Origin: Peptococcaceae bacterium UBA5356
Lineage (GTDB): Bacteria > Bacillota > Peptococcia > DRI-13 > DTU073
NCBI GenBank assembly: GCA_002407935.1
Contig: DHPU01000033.1
Location: forward strand, 35,386-48,181
Length of the DNA: 12,796 bases
Direction: 5' to 3'
The notes beneath the pieces were generated by a model. That model did not search any database, had not been told where the DNA came from, and worked only from the letters and a program-made list of their open reading frames with translations. Positions 1-7,042 of the stretch are shown here, one piece after another. Each line of letters begins with the position of its first letter. The stretch's first letter is position 1. The position numbers and the translations under genes are program-made.

Positions 1-135
1 CAGACCCCATTTACTTGACGGTAACTCAAAAGTTGAAATGGCTAAAGCCTTTAACGGTAAACAGCAAACCGTCAGCATCATTATTATCAATAAAACCAGA
101 ACTTTGTTAACTCTCTTTATGCCTCCACATTCCAT
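1..135 (-). CDS. Secreted protein with N-terminal signal peptide, 5' part only (cut by window edge)
   Basis: The first 45 codons are visible, read leftwards off the window edge with no stop. The ATG at 135-133 is preceded by GGAGG (146-150 on the plus strand as CCTCC) with 10 nt between, a strong RBS. The peptide starts MECGGIKRVNK, continues with a hydrophobic stretch of about 16 residues (VLVLLIIMMLTVCCLP) and reaches an LKALA-I junction that fits a signal peptidase I site near residue 32. The product is therefore probably exported or membrane-anchored. Two adjacent cysteines lie inside the hydrophobic core, but no clean lipobox is seen. The mature part begins ISTFELPSSKWGL, which I do not recognise. 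It is divergent from the ZIP transporter gene. A candidate promoter lies at 257-284, giving a leader of roughly 115 nt. The function is unknown; that it is a real gene rests on the RBS plus signal peptide. Confidence 0.75.
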   Translation of the reverse strand, partial: MECGGIKRVNKVLVLLIIMMLTVCCLPLKALAISTFELPSSKWGL

Positions 136-205
136 TTACTTTTCTCCTCCCCATAATATTAACTCGTTTTCCCTTTATATTATATATTTATATGGCATCA
201 TTCTA

Positions 206-240
206 TTTAAGTTTACTTAAAACCAATTTTATTAAAATTG
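206..240. repeat. Two adjacent short palindromes in the divergent intergenic region
   Basis: Positions 206-221 form a 7-bp inverted repeat with a 2-nt centre, and 224-240 form an 8-bp inverted repeat with a 1-nt centre; they are 2 bp apart. Both are AT-rich. They lie in the presumed 5' leader of the left-edge gene and upstream of the ZIP gene, so they could be a regulator site or RNA hairpins. They do not match the Fur, Zur or MntR consensus as I remember them. Chance in AT-rich DNA is a real alternative. Confidence 0.3.
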
Positions 241-256
241 ATACTCTCCATACTTT

Positions 257-284
257 ATTATACACTTTTTTATAATTGTCGCAA
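257..284 (-). promoter_or_regulatory. Candidate sigma-A promoter for the signal-peptide gene at the left edge
   Basis: Reading the minus strand, TTGCGA (284-279) is followed after 16 nt by a perfect TATAAT (262-257). This would start transcription near position 250. The resulting leader contains two small AT-rich palindromes, at 206-221 (TTTAAGT-TT-ACTTAAA) and 224-240 (CAATTTTA-T-TAAAATTG). The region is very AT-rich, so a chance match is possible. Confidence 0.45.
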
Positions 285-375
285 TTGTTTTTGCAAAATT
301 TTTCAGTCATATTTTTTCTTTCCGCTACTATGCTTAAATAACTACCCTTAAAATCTATTCTTGGGAGAGAAAAAT

Positions 376-1122
376 ATGACTCATGCAATTATCTGGCAAA
401 GTCTTATCGCTGGTCTGGCTACCGTATTGGGCGCAATAATTATTCTTATTACGGAAATTCCTGACAAAAAAGTGCTGGCTTTTTTACTGGGAATGGCAGG
501 AGGAGTCATGACTTCCGTGGTTATCTTCGACCTAATCCCTTCGGCCCTTGTTTATGGCAATGCTCTCGTCGCCTCTCTCGGCTTTATTTTTGGTCTTTTT
601 TTAATGTTCTTTTTAGATCTTCTTATTTCCCTTTTTTCATCTCTCAAAAACAGCCTGCAAAAGCCGGAAAAACAAACGCACTTTCTCAAAATGGGCTATC
701 TCATTGCTATTGGCATTGCTCTTCACGACCTCCCCGAAGGTATGGCCATCGCGGTAGGCTATGCCGCTAAAGAAAGTCTGGGCTTACTTATTGCTTTATC
801 CATCAGTCTGCATAATATCCCTGAAGGTATGGCTACAGCGGCTCCCCTCGTAATGGCCGGAATGCCCCGTTCTCGCATTATCCTTATCTGCCTTTTGATT
901 AGTCTCATTACCCCATTGGGAGCTCTACTGGGAATTATCCTCATCTCCCTCTCCGCTCGTTTTATCTCCTTGCTCCTAGCCCTAGCAGGAGGATCGATGG
1001 CCTTTATCGTGAAGAAGGAGCTTCTTCCGGAAGCACACCGTCAATGTCCCGGTACAGCACACATCGGTTTTATACTGGGTATTTTGCTGATTTTTTTCTT
1101 AGGCTGGCTCCATCCGGTCTAG
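376..1122 (+). CDS. ZIP-family divalent metal transporter
   Basis: This is an integral membrane protein of about 248 residues with some eight hydrophobic segments, matching the ZIP (ZupT/GufA-like) family that moves Zn2+ or other divalent metals into the cytoplasm. Diagnostic motifs are HDLPEG in TM4, HNIPEG in TM5 and the KELLPEAHR segment near the end of TM7. The TM4/TM5 histidines and glutamates form the binuclear metal site in characterised ZIPs. The loop between TM3 and TM4 is short (SLKNSLQKPEKQTHF) and lacks the His-rich stretch of many ZIPs. I chose the ATG at 376 because GGGAG (363-367) lies 8 nt upstream; the upstream in-frame TTG at 361 precedes that RBS. The two TSUP half-genes follow 81 nt downstream on the same strand with no clear terminator between, so co-transcription is possible. 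The metal specificity cannot be read from sequence. Confidence 0.9.
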   Translation: MTHAIIWQSLIAGLATVLGAIIILITEIPDKKVLAFLLGMAGGVMTSVVIFDLIPSALVYGNALVASLGFIFGLFLMFFLDLLISLFSSLKNSLQKPEKQTHFLKMGYLIAIGIALHDLPEGMAIAVGYAAKESLGLLIALSISLHNIPEGMATAAPLVMAGMPRSRIILICLLISLITPLGALLGIILISLSARFISLLLALAGGSMAFIVKKELLPEAHRQCPGTAHIGFILGILLIFFLGWLHPV

Positions 1123-1154
1123 ATCCCTAGCGCCTTTTGCCGAGTAATAAAAAA

Positions 1155-1195
1155 AACCCTCCGGACAAAGACTATAAGTCAAAGTAAGGAGGGTT
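1155..1195 (+). promoter_or_regulatory. Inverted repeat that sequesters the RBS of the TSUP half-gene
   Basis: AACCCTCC (1155-1162) is perfectly complementary to GGAGGGTT (1188-1195), and the second arm contains the Shine-Dalgarno sequence of the ATG at 1204. The 25-nt loop holds a nested GACT-ATA-AGTC hairpin (1170-1180). In the plus-strand RNA the structure would hide the RBS, and no T-run follows, so it is not a plus-strand terminator. On the minus strand the second arm would be followed by a run of eight T, resembling an intrinsic terminator, but no minus-strand gene needs one here. I do not recognise a known riboswitch class. Confidence 0.5.
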
Positions 1196-1203
1196 ACTTA
1201 ATT

Positions 1204-1569
1204 ATGAGTTTTTCTTATAAAAATATCATCCTTTTGGGAAGCATCGGGATAATCACGGGTCTCATTAACGGATTATTAGGAATCGGCGGCGGAACCATTT
1301 TAATCCCCGCCATGGTTTTTTTGCTAAAGAAAGACCAGCATACCGCCCATGGAACATCTCTTGCCATTATTTTGCCGACGGCCATTGTCAGCACAATCAT
1401 CTATAATGCCAATAACCATATGGATTGGTCCCTCGCCTTAAAAATTGCCCTAAGCGGAATGTTAGGCGGCTATTTGGGAGCCAGACTAATGGAGCAGATC
1501 CCGGCGCCCCGCTTACGCAAGCTTTTTGGTCTATTCATGGCGGCAGCCGGATTAAGGATGATTTTTTAA
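1204..1569 (+). CDS. Half-size TSUP (TauE/SafE-type) membrane protein, first of a pair
   Basis: This 121-residue, very hydrophobic protein has about four membrane segments and corresponds to one of the two internal repeats of the usual TSUP transporter of roughly 250 residues (Pfam TauE family, anion/sulfur-compound export in characterised members). The repeat hallmark is visible: IGGGTILIPAMV at about residues 27-38, then QHTAHGTSLA and a PTA motif, ending LRKLFGLFMAAAGL. The RBS AAGGAGGG (1186-1193) lies about 10 nt before the ATG and inside an inverted repeat. The TAA stop is directly followed by the ATG of a second half-gene, so the two are almost certainly translated together and likely assemble into one transporter. 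The substrate is unknown. Confidence 0.85.
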   Translation: MSFSYKNIILLGSIGIITGLINGLLGIGGGTILIPAMVFLLKKDQHTAHGTSLAIILPTAIVSTIIYNANNHMDWSLALKIALSGMLGGYLGARLMEQIPAPRLRKLFGLFMAAAGLRMIF

Positions 1570-1929
1570 ATGCTCATCTATCCAATCGGATTTTTGATGG
1601 GTATTCTCAGCGGACTAGCTATCGGAGGCGGAACCCTGCTTGTTCCGGCTCTTGTTATTCTGATGCATATTCCCCAGCATACCGCACAAGGAGTCTGCTT
1701 GGCTTCTTTTATTCCTACCGCTCTCGTCGCCGTAATCACGCATCTGCGGCAAAAAAATGTTGATCTGAAATTAGCCCTTTCCCTTATGATCGGCGCACTT
1801 GCCGGTGCTTTTATAGGGTCAACTCTAGCTAATCATGTTGATCCTTCTCTTTTAAGGAAAATTTTTGGTGTCTTTCTTCTTTGTATGGGCGTATATGAAT
1901 TTTTCAGCACGCCGCCCAAAAAAGGTTAG
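1570..1929 (+). CDS. Half-size TSUP (TauE/SafE-type) membrane protein, second of a pair
   Basis: This 119-residue hydrophobic protein is a homologue of the preceding half-protein: IGGGTLLVPALV near residues 18-29, QHTAQGVCLA and a PTA motif, ending LLRKIFGVFLLCMGVYEFF. The start ATG abuts the upstream TAA with no spacer. AAGGATGAT (1554-1562) just upstream may act as a weak RBS, so translational coupling is likely. The two halves lie in different reading frames (the second is not simply a continuation across a stop), and both have their own start and complete repeat. This looks like a functional two-gene transporter rather than a broken one. It ends about 135 nt before the convergent arginine-operon terminator. 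Confidence 0.85.
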   Translation: MLIYPIGFLMGILSGLAIGGGTLLVPALVILMHIPQHTAQGVCLASFIPTALVAVITHLRQKNVDLKLALSLMIGALAGAFIGSTLANHVDPSLLRKIFGVFLLCMGVYEFFSTPPKKG

Positions 1930-1949
1930 CGTCAAATACTCTTCACGAA

Positions 1950-1970
1950 TTTTTGCACACGTTGCAAAAA
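1950..1970. repeat. Short AT-rich inverted repeat downstream of the TSUP pair
   Basis: TTTTTGCA (1950-1957) and TGCAAAAA (1963-1970) form an 8-bp inverted repeat with a CACGT loop, 20 nt after the second TSUP stop. The hairpin would be weak and has no following T-run on the plus strand, so it is a poor terminator. I see nothing else recognisable in the 1930-2065 gap between the convergent genes. Confidence 0.3.
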
Positions 1971-2054
1971 AGAGCCTGTTGATGAGGAAATATTATCCTT
2001 TAATTTTGTTGAATTCAATACTCTAACTATTAACGCAACTACTCTTTTAATATT

Positions 2055-2101
2055 ACTCAAATACAAAGAACTGCCTCAAATTTAATTCTGAGACAGTTCT
2101 T
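2055..2101 (-). terminator. Intrinsic terminator of the arginine operon
   Basis: Read on the minus strand, 2101-2089 (AAGAACTGTCTCA) pairs with 2078-2066 over 13 bp with a single U-G wobble, around a 10-nt loop, followed by the T-rich TTTGTATTTG. The 5' arm overlaps the last codons of argH, and the argH stop lies in the loop. The plus-strand copy ends in TTCTTCTTT and might also stop the convergent TSUP transcript. Confidence 0.75.
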
Positions 2102-3563
2102 CTTTGACTTCCGCGAGATATTTTTTTAACCGTCCTATTGCCGCTCTGACTTGTTCGGGAGAAGTCCCTCCGTATGTACGGCGGCGGCTTACCACATTTT
2201 CCAACTGCAACGCCTCATAAACATCCTCCGTAAACAAAGCTTCCCCTCTTTTTGGCAAATTTCCCGCATTCACTTTATCCGCTCTATTTGCTTTAATTAC
2301 CTCAACCGAGCAACCGCTTTCTTTCTGAAATTCCTCTAACGTCAATTCCTCCAAAGCTTTACCCTGCGCGATACAATAATTAATCAGCTTGCCCACGACA
2401 TGATGGGCATCCCGAAAACCCATCCCTTTTCTCACTAAGTAATCAGCCAAATCAGTCGCATTAGAAAAACCTTTTTGCGCAGCTTCCCGCATTCTCTCTT
2501 TATTAAAATTCAGGGTAGCCAGCATAGGGTTAAAGATAGATAGGCATTGCTTTACCGTATTGACCCCGTCAAAAAGCGCTTCTTTATCCTCCTGCATATC
2601 CTTGTTATAAGCCAACGGCAAGCCTTTCAACATCGTCAGTAACGTCACCAAATCCCCATAAACCCGCCCGGTTTTCCCCCTGATGAGCTCTGCCACATCA
2701 GGGTTTTTTTTCTGCGGCATAATCGAGGAACCGGTGCTATAGGCATCATCCAGCTCCACAAAAGCCCATTCCTGACTGCCCCAGAGAATTATTTCCTCAC
2801 AAAAACGGGAAAGATGCAACATAATCAGCGACAACGCTCCCAAAAACTCCACCACATAATCCCGGTCGGAAACACTGTCCATACTATTCTCCGATACGGC
2901 GGCAAAACCTAATTCCTGAGCGACCATCTCCCGATCAAGAGGAAAAGTCGTCCCGGCTAATGCCCCGGCTCCTAAAGGCAGTATGTCCGTCCGTTTGTAA
3001 CAGTCAGCCAGCCGTCCCATATCTCTTTTAAACATTTCCGCATACGCCAGCAGATGATGCCCCAAGGTTACCGGCTGGGCAATCTGCAAATGAGTGTATC
3101 CAGGCATGATCGTCTCCGCGTGCTGCTCTGCCAAAACTGCTAACGTTTCCAGCAAATGCAGCAACAATTTCTGGGTTTCGCCAATCTGCTCCTTCACATA
3201 CATCCTAGTATCAAGCGTAACCTGATCATTCCGGCTCCTTGCCGTATGCAGCTTTTTTGCCACCGCCCCGATTTTCTCCGTCAGAAGCGTCTCGATATTC
3301 ATATGAATATCTTCCGCTTCAACAGAAAATTGTACTTTCCCCGCTTCAATTTCCTGCCGCAATTCCTCTAGACCGGCCATAATCTGTGCGGCCTCTTCCC
3401 TAGTGATAATCCCTGTCTCACCCAGCATCCAGGCATGGGCAATGCTGCCCCGTAAATCATAGCGGTACAACCGCTGGTCAAAGCTGATCGAAGAATGAAA
3501 ATCATCCATTAATTGATCCGTTGCTTTGGCAAAACGGCCTCCCCACAATTTCATCTTTTTCAT
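2082..3563 (-). CDS. argH: Argininosuccinate lyase
   Basis: ArgH splits argininosuccinate into arginine and fumarate, the last step of arginine synthesis, as a cytosolic homotetramer of the fumarase/aspartase superfamily. The N-terminus KLWGGRF, the HTARSRNDQ substrate-binding motif and the superfamily signature GSSIMPQKKNPD (residues 278-289, including the catalytic Ser loop) are all intact. At 493 residues it is longer than the roughly 460 usual for the family. Most of the excess is an apparent insertion at about residues 417-441, before the LFTEDVYEAL segment, plus a slightly long C-terminus. The start ATG overlaps the argG stop as TAATG, implying coupling. A second ATG three codons later is possible. 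It is the last gene of the arg operon, followed at once by the terminator. Confidence 0.95.
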   Translation of the reverse strand: MKKMKLWGGRFAKATDQLMDDFHSSISFDQRLYRYDLRGSIAHAWMLGETGIITREEAAQIMAGLEELRQEIEAGKVQFSVEAEDIHMNIETLLTEKIGAVAKKLHTARSRNDQVTLDTRMYVKEQIGETQKLLLHLLETLAVLAEQHAETIMPGYTHLQIAQPVTLGHHLLAYAEMFKRDMGRLADCYKRTDILPLGAGALAGTTFPLDREMVAQELGFAAVSENSMDSVSDRDYVVEFLGALSLIMLHLSRFCEEIILWGSQEWAFVELDDAYSTGSSIMPQKKNPDVAELIRGKTGRVYGDLVTLLTMLKGLPLAYNKDMQEDKEALFDGVNTVKQCLSIFNPMLATLNFNKERMREAAQKGFSNATDLADYLVRKGMGFRDAHHVVGKLINYCIAQGKALEELTLEEFQKESGCSVEVIKANRADKVNAGNLPKRGEALFTEDVYEALQLENVVSRRRTYGGTSPEQVRAAIGRLKKYLAEVKEELSQN

Positions 3564-4768
3564 TATTTTAAACCCGCCTCTTTTTTCATCAACGCCCGCA
3601 CCTTCAAGGGCAAACCGAAAAGATTAATAAACCCTTCCGCATCCTTTTGATTATAGACCTCATCTTCCCCGAAAGTAGCGAAGGCTTCATTATACAAGGA
3701 ATATGGCGAGGTTGTCCCTGCCGGTGTGCAGTTGCCCTTATATAGCTTCATTTTTACCGTTCCCGTAACCGTCTCCTGAGTCACATCGACAAAAGCCGCC
3801 AAAGCCTCCCGCAAAGGATGAAACCAAACTCCGTCATAAACCAGTTCGGCATAGCGTTGGGCCACCAGCTCCTTATAATGCAGCGTCATCCGATCCAGCG
3901 TTAACAGCTCTAATTCCTGATGGGCTTTATACAAAATTGTCCCTCCCGGAGTCTCATACACACCGCGAGACTTCATGCCGACCAGCCGATTTTCGACCAT
4001 ATCGGCAATCCCTACCCCATTCTCCCCGGCCAGCGTATTCAAAGTCTCAATTAATTGGACGGGACTAAGTTTTTGCCCGTTAACCGCTACCGGAATCCCT
4101 TTTTCAAACTGCAGCTCTACATAAGTCGCCTGATCCGGTGCTTTCTCCGGAGGTGTAATCATCAAGAAAAGATCATCCTTAGGCTCATTCGCCGGGTCTT
4201 CTAAATCTGCCCCTTCATGACTCAAATGCCAAAGATTTCTGTCCATACTGTAAGGCCGTTCTTTTGTCACCGGAACAGCAATATTCCGGGCCTGAGCATA
4301 TTCAATTTCTTCTTCCCTCGATTTTAGATCCCACAAACGCCACGGCGCCACAATCTTCATCTCCGGAGCCAGTGCTTTAATGGTAAGCTCAAAACGCACC
4401 TGGTCATTTCCTTTACCCGTACACCCATGAGCAATAGCCTCTGCCCCTTCCTGCCTAGCAATTTCCACCATGCGCTTGGCAATCAGCGGGCGGGCAAAGG
4501 AAGTCCCCAGCAGGTACTTACCCTCATAAACAGCGCCGGCCTTCAAAGTTGGGAAAATATAATCTGTCACAAATTCTTCTTTTAAATCCTCAATATAAAG
4601 TTTACTTGCCCCTGTCTTAATCGCTTTCTCCTGCAAAGGCTCCAGCTCTTCTCCCTGGCCTACGTCTGCAGCCACGGCAATAACTTCATACCCGTATTTT
4701 TCTTTCAGCCATGGAATAATAATCGAGGTATCCAGCCCTCCAGAATATGCTAAAACAATCTTTTTCAT
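3563..4768 (-). CDS. argG: Argininosuccinate synthase
   Basis: ArgG condenses citrulline and aspartate with ATP cleavage to argininosuccinate in the cytoplasm. The ATP pyrophosphatase P-loop SGGLDTS is at residues 9-15, followed by the family features GCTGKGNDQVRFE and PWRLWDLKSREEE. The length of 401 residues is normal for the bacterial enzyme. The start ATG is preceded by a weak purine-rich RBS (AAAGGGG about 14 nt upstream and AGAAG closer). The stop overlaps the argH start by one base. Upstream of it lies a 109-nt gap to argF that holds heptamer-type repeats, the second longest internal gap of the operon. Confidence 0.97.
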   Translation of the reverse strand: MKKIVLAYSGGLDTSIIIPWLKEKYGYEVIAVAADVGQGEELEPLQEKAIKTGASKLYIEDLKEEFVTDYIFPTLKAGAVYEGKYLLGTSFARPLIAKRMVEIARQEGAEAIAHGCTGKGNDQVRFELTIKALAPEMKIVAPWRLWDLKSREEEIEYAQARNIAVPVTKERPYSMDRNLWHLSHEGADLEDPANEPKDDLFLMITPPEKAPDQATYVELQFEKGIPVAVNGQKLSPVQLIETLNTLAGENGVGIADMVENRLVGMKSRGVYETPGGTILYKAHQELELLTLDRMTLHYKELVAQRYAELVYDGVWFHPLREALAAFVDVTQETVTGTVKMKLYKGNCTPAGTTSPYSLYNEAFATFGEDEVYNQKDAEGFINLFGLPLKVRALMKKEAGLK

Positions 4769-4810
4769 TTTTTCTTCTAACCCCTTTCCCTTTTTCCATC
4801 TCTCTAAACC

Positions 4811-4880
4811 ACTAAAAACACAAACTACTAAAAACTATCAACTAAGCACTATCAACTATCAACTAAAAACTACTAAACTA
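4811..4880. repeat. Heptamer-type short repeats (ACTATCA / ACTAAAA) between argF and argG
   Basis: On the plus strand the gap is built from ACTATCA units (4834-4840, 4849-4855, 4856-4862), interspersed with ACTAAAA/ACTACTA variants, from 4811 up to the argF stop codon (cta, 4878-4880), which itself reads as part of the array. Partial mirror order is visible: ACTACTAAAAACTATCA on the left and ATCAACTAAAAACTACTA on the right. This is low-complexity DNA with strong internal periodicity. It resembles the short tandemly repeated heptamers known from cyanobacteria in style, not in sequence. No ORF or strong hairpin is seen in it. Confidence 0.7.
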
Positions 4881-5807
4881 CGCAAGTAAGGCGGCCAGTA
4901 TAGCCTTATGGGCGTGCAGACGGTTTTCCGCCTCATCAAACACTACCGACTGAGGCCCTTCTATGACCTCTGCCGTAATTTCCTCACCACGATGAGCCGG
5001 CAAACAATGCAGCACAATAGCCTCTTTTTCAGCCAGGCTAAGTAGTTTTTGATTGATCTGGTAATTCGCGAAAACCTTGCGGCGCTCCACTGCTTCCCCT
5101 TCTTGTCCCATACTCGCCCAAACATCCGTATATAAAACCTGAGCCCCTTTAACGGCTTCTTCCGGTTCTCTGACTACCCTTATCTTTTCAGGTTTTTCCG
5201 CTAGTGTACGAGCCTTTTCTACCACTAAAGAACTCGGCTCATAACCTTGTGGACAGGCCACCGTCACTTCCATCCCCATAATCGCCCCTGCTAGCAGCAA
5301 GCTATGCGCCATATTATTACCATCACCAATATAGGCCATCTTAAGTCCTGCTATCGTTCCCTGCTGTTCCCAAATGGTTAATAAATCGGCCAAAACCTGG
5401 GTAGGATGAAAATCATCAGTTAAACCGTTAATAACCGGCACCTCTGCATACTTAGCCAGATCTAAAACCTCCTGATGACTATAAGTACGGATCAGAATCC
5501 CGTCAACATATCTGGCTAAAACCCTGGCTGTATCCTCAATGGGTTCTCCCCGTCCCATCTGCAGCTCATTCTTATTTAAAAACATCCCCAAACCGCCTAA
5601 ATGAAACATCGCTGCTTCAAAAGAAACCCTCGTACGGGTAGATGCTTTTTGAAAAATCATCGCCAAGGTCTTCCCTTTTAATAACTCATGGGATATTCCC
5701 GCTTTTTGCTTTTTCTTTAAATCTCTAGCCAACTCTAAGAGATACCAAATTTCCTCTCTGTTGAAATCAGCCAGTGTAAGATAATCCCGACCCTTTAAAT
5801 TAATCAT
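4878..5807 (-). CDS. argF: Ornithine carbamoyltransferase
   Basis: ArgF transfers the carbamoyl group from carbamoyl phosphate to ornithine to give citrulline (cytosolic homotrimer). The carbamoyl-phosphate motif STRTR is at residues 56-60, the ornithine-site DFHPTQ is near 131, and the OTC signature HCLPAHRG is at 267-274, which separates it from aspartate carbamoyltransferase. The length of 309 residues is typical. The RBS GGAGG lies 9 nt before the ATG and overlaps the final codons and TAG stop of argD, so the genes are tightly coupled. The carbamoyl-phosphate synthetase genes that often sit nearby in Firmicutes are not in this window. Confidence 0.97.
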   Translation of the reverse strand: MINLKGRDYLTLADFNREEIWYLLELARDLKKKQKAGISHELLKGKTLAMIFQKASTRTRVSFEAAMFHLGGLGMFLNKNELQMGRGEPIEDTARVLARYVDGILIRTYSHQEVLDLAKYAEVPVINGLTDDFHPTQVLADLLTIWEQQGTIAGLKMAYIGDGNNMAHSLLLAGAIMGMEVTVACPQGYEPSSLVVEKARTLAEKPEKIRVVREPEEAVKGAQVLYTDVWASMGQEGEAVERRKVFANYQINQKLLSLAEKEAIVLHCLPAHRGEEITAEVIEGPQSVVFDEAENRLHAHKAILAALLA

Positions 5808-5813
5808 CTTCCG

Positions 5814-7028
5814 CTACCTCCAAACCTCAAAACCCATCAGAATATTTTCTAATACTTCTTTAATAATTTTTATTCCGTAATCCAAATCTTCATTACTAAT
5901 ATTTAAAGGAGGTGTTAACCGTAAAACCTTATTCTGAACACAATTAATTAATACTCCTTTTTCCCGGCAAAGCTCCTGCACTTTCTGGCCCTCCATAGAA
6001 AGCTCTATCCCTAATAAAAGCCCCAATCCTCTGACCTCTTTAATTAAATGATTCTCTTTTTGCAAAGTTAAAAAACGTGTCTTGACATATTTGCCTTTTT
6101 CCGCAGCCTGTTCTGCTAGTTTTTCATTAATAATTACCGAAAAGGCAGCATAGGCCACCGCTGTTGCCAAAGGATTTCCTCCAAAAGTAGAAGCATGCTG
6201 TCCCGGTCCTAAAACATCAGCTGCTGCACCACGGGCAACTATCGCCCCAATCGGCACGCCGCCACCCAGCCCCTTCGCCAAAGTAAATACATCCGGTTCA
6301 ATGCCAAAATGCTGATAGGCAAACAGCTTTCCCGTGCGGCCTAACCCTGTTTGTACTTCATCAAAAATTAACAGCAGCTCTTTTTCGGCACAAAGTGCTT
6401 TTACCCCAGCTAAATACTCCTTTGTGGCCGGATAGATTCCCCCTTCTCCCTGTAACGGTTCTAACATTACGGCGCAGGTCCGAGAAGTAACGGCCTTTTG
6501 CAGAGCTTGAAGATTATTATATGGTACATATTTAAAACCAGGTATTAATGGTGCAAAGCCCTGCTGGTATTTTTCCTGCCCTGTTGCTGTTAAAGCAGCC
6601 AAAGTCCTCCCGTGAAAAGAATTTACGGCAGTAATAATTTCATACCGCTCAGCGCCATATTTTGCAAAAGAATATTTTCTAGCTAGCTTAATCGCCCCTT
6701 CGTTAGCTTCAGCCCCACTGTTACAGAAAAATACCTTATCCCCGCAAGAGTTATCCACCAACAGCTTAGCTAAAAGCACCTGGTGTTCATTCCAGTATAA
6801 GTTAGAACAGTGAATTAGCTGTTCTGCCTGCTCTTTAAGTGCTTTTACCACTTTCGGATGACAATGTCCGAGATTATTCACCGCAATCCCACTGATCATG
6901 TCCAAATATTTATTCCCGTTAGCATCCCAGACATAGCTTCCTTTTCCCCTCACTAAAGCAAAGGGCTGACGTGTATATGTGTTCATCACATATTCTTGAC
7001 CCATCTCTTTGATCATCTGATTATCCAT
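5814..7028 (-). CDS. argD: Acetylornithine aminotransferase
   Basis: ArgD is a class-III PLP aminotransferase that converts N-acetylglutamate semialdehyde to N-acetylornithine with glutamate as donor. Visible hallmarks are NSGAEANEGAIKLAR, the PLP-phosphate/ring motif DEVQTGLGRTG and the Schiff-base lysine in TLAKGLGGG (Lys252). The length of 404 residues is normal. The RBS GAGGAGG lies 9 nt before the ATG and touches the TGA stop of argJ; only 14 nt separate the two genes, leaving no space for argB. The C-terminus ends MGFEVWR, with the final codons doubling as the argF RBS. Related ornithine or GABA aminotransferases are less likely given the operon. Confidence 0.95.
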   Translation of the reverse strand: MDNQMIKEMGQEYVMNTYTRQPFALVRGKGSYVWDANGNKYLDMISGIAVNNLGHCHPKVVKALKEQAEQLIHCSNLYWNEHQVLLAKLLVDNSCGDKVFFCNSGAEANEGAIKLARKYSFAKYGAERYEIITAVNSFHGRTLAALTATGQEKYQQGFAPLIPGFKYVPYNNLQALQKAVTSRTCAVMLEPLQGEGGIYPATKEYLAGVKALCAEKELLLIFDEVQTGLGRTGKLFAYQHFGIEPDVFTLAKGLGGGVPIGAIVARGAAADVLGPGQHASTFGGNPLATAVAYAAFSVIINEKLAEQAAEKGKYVKTRFLTLQKENHLIKEVRGLGLLLGIELSMEGQKVQELCREKGVLINCVQNKVLRLTPPLNISNEDLDYGIKIIKEVLENILMGFEVWR

Positions 7029-7042
7029 CTTTTCAATCCTCC

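Noticed and set aside
38..220. Plus-strand frame of 60 codons at the left edge
   Set aside because: It is antisense to the signal-peptide gene, which has a far better RBS and protein features.
203..388. Minus-strand frame of 61 codons between the left-edge gene and the ZIP gene
   Set aside because: It lies in very AT-rich DNA, overlaps the ZIP start and the promoter region, has only a weak RBS and ends in low-complexity Lys/Leu; likely chance.
1425..1763. Long plus-strand frame across the junction of the two TSUP half-genes
   Set aside because: It is in a different frame from both membrane proteins and has no recognisable family motif or membrane pattern; a shadow frame.
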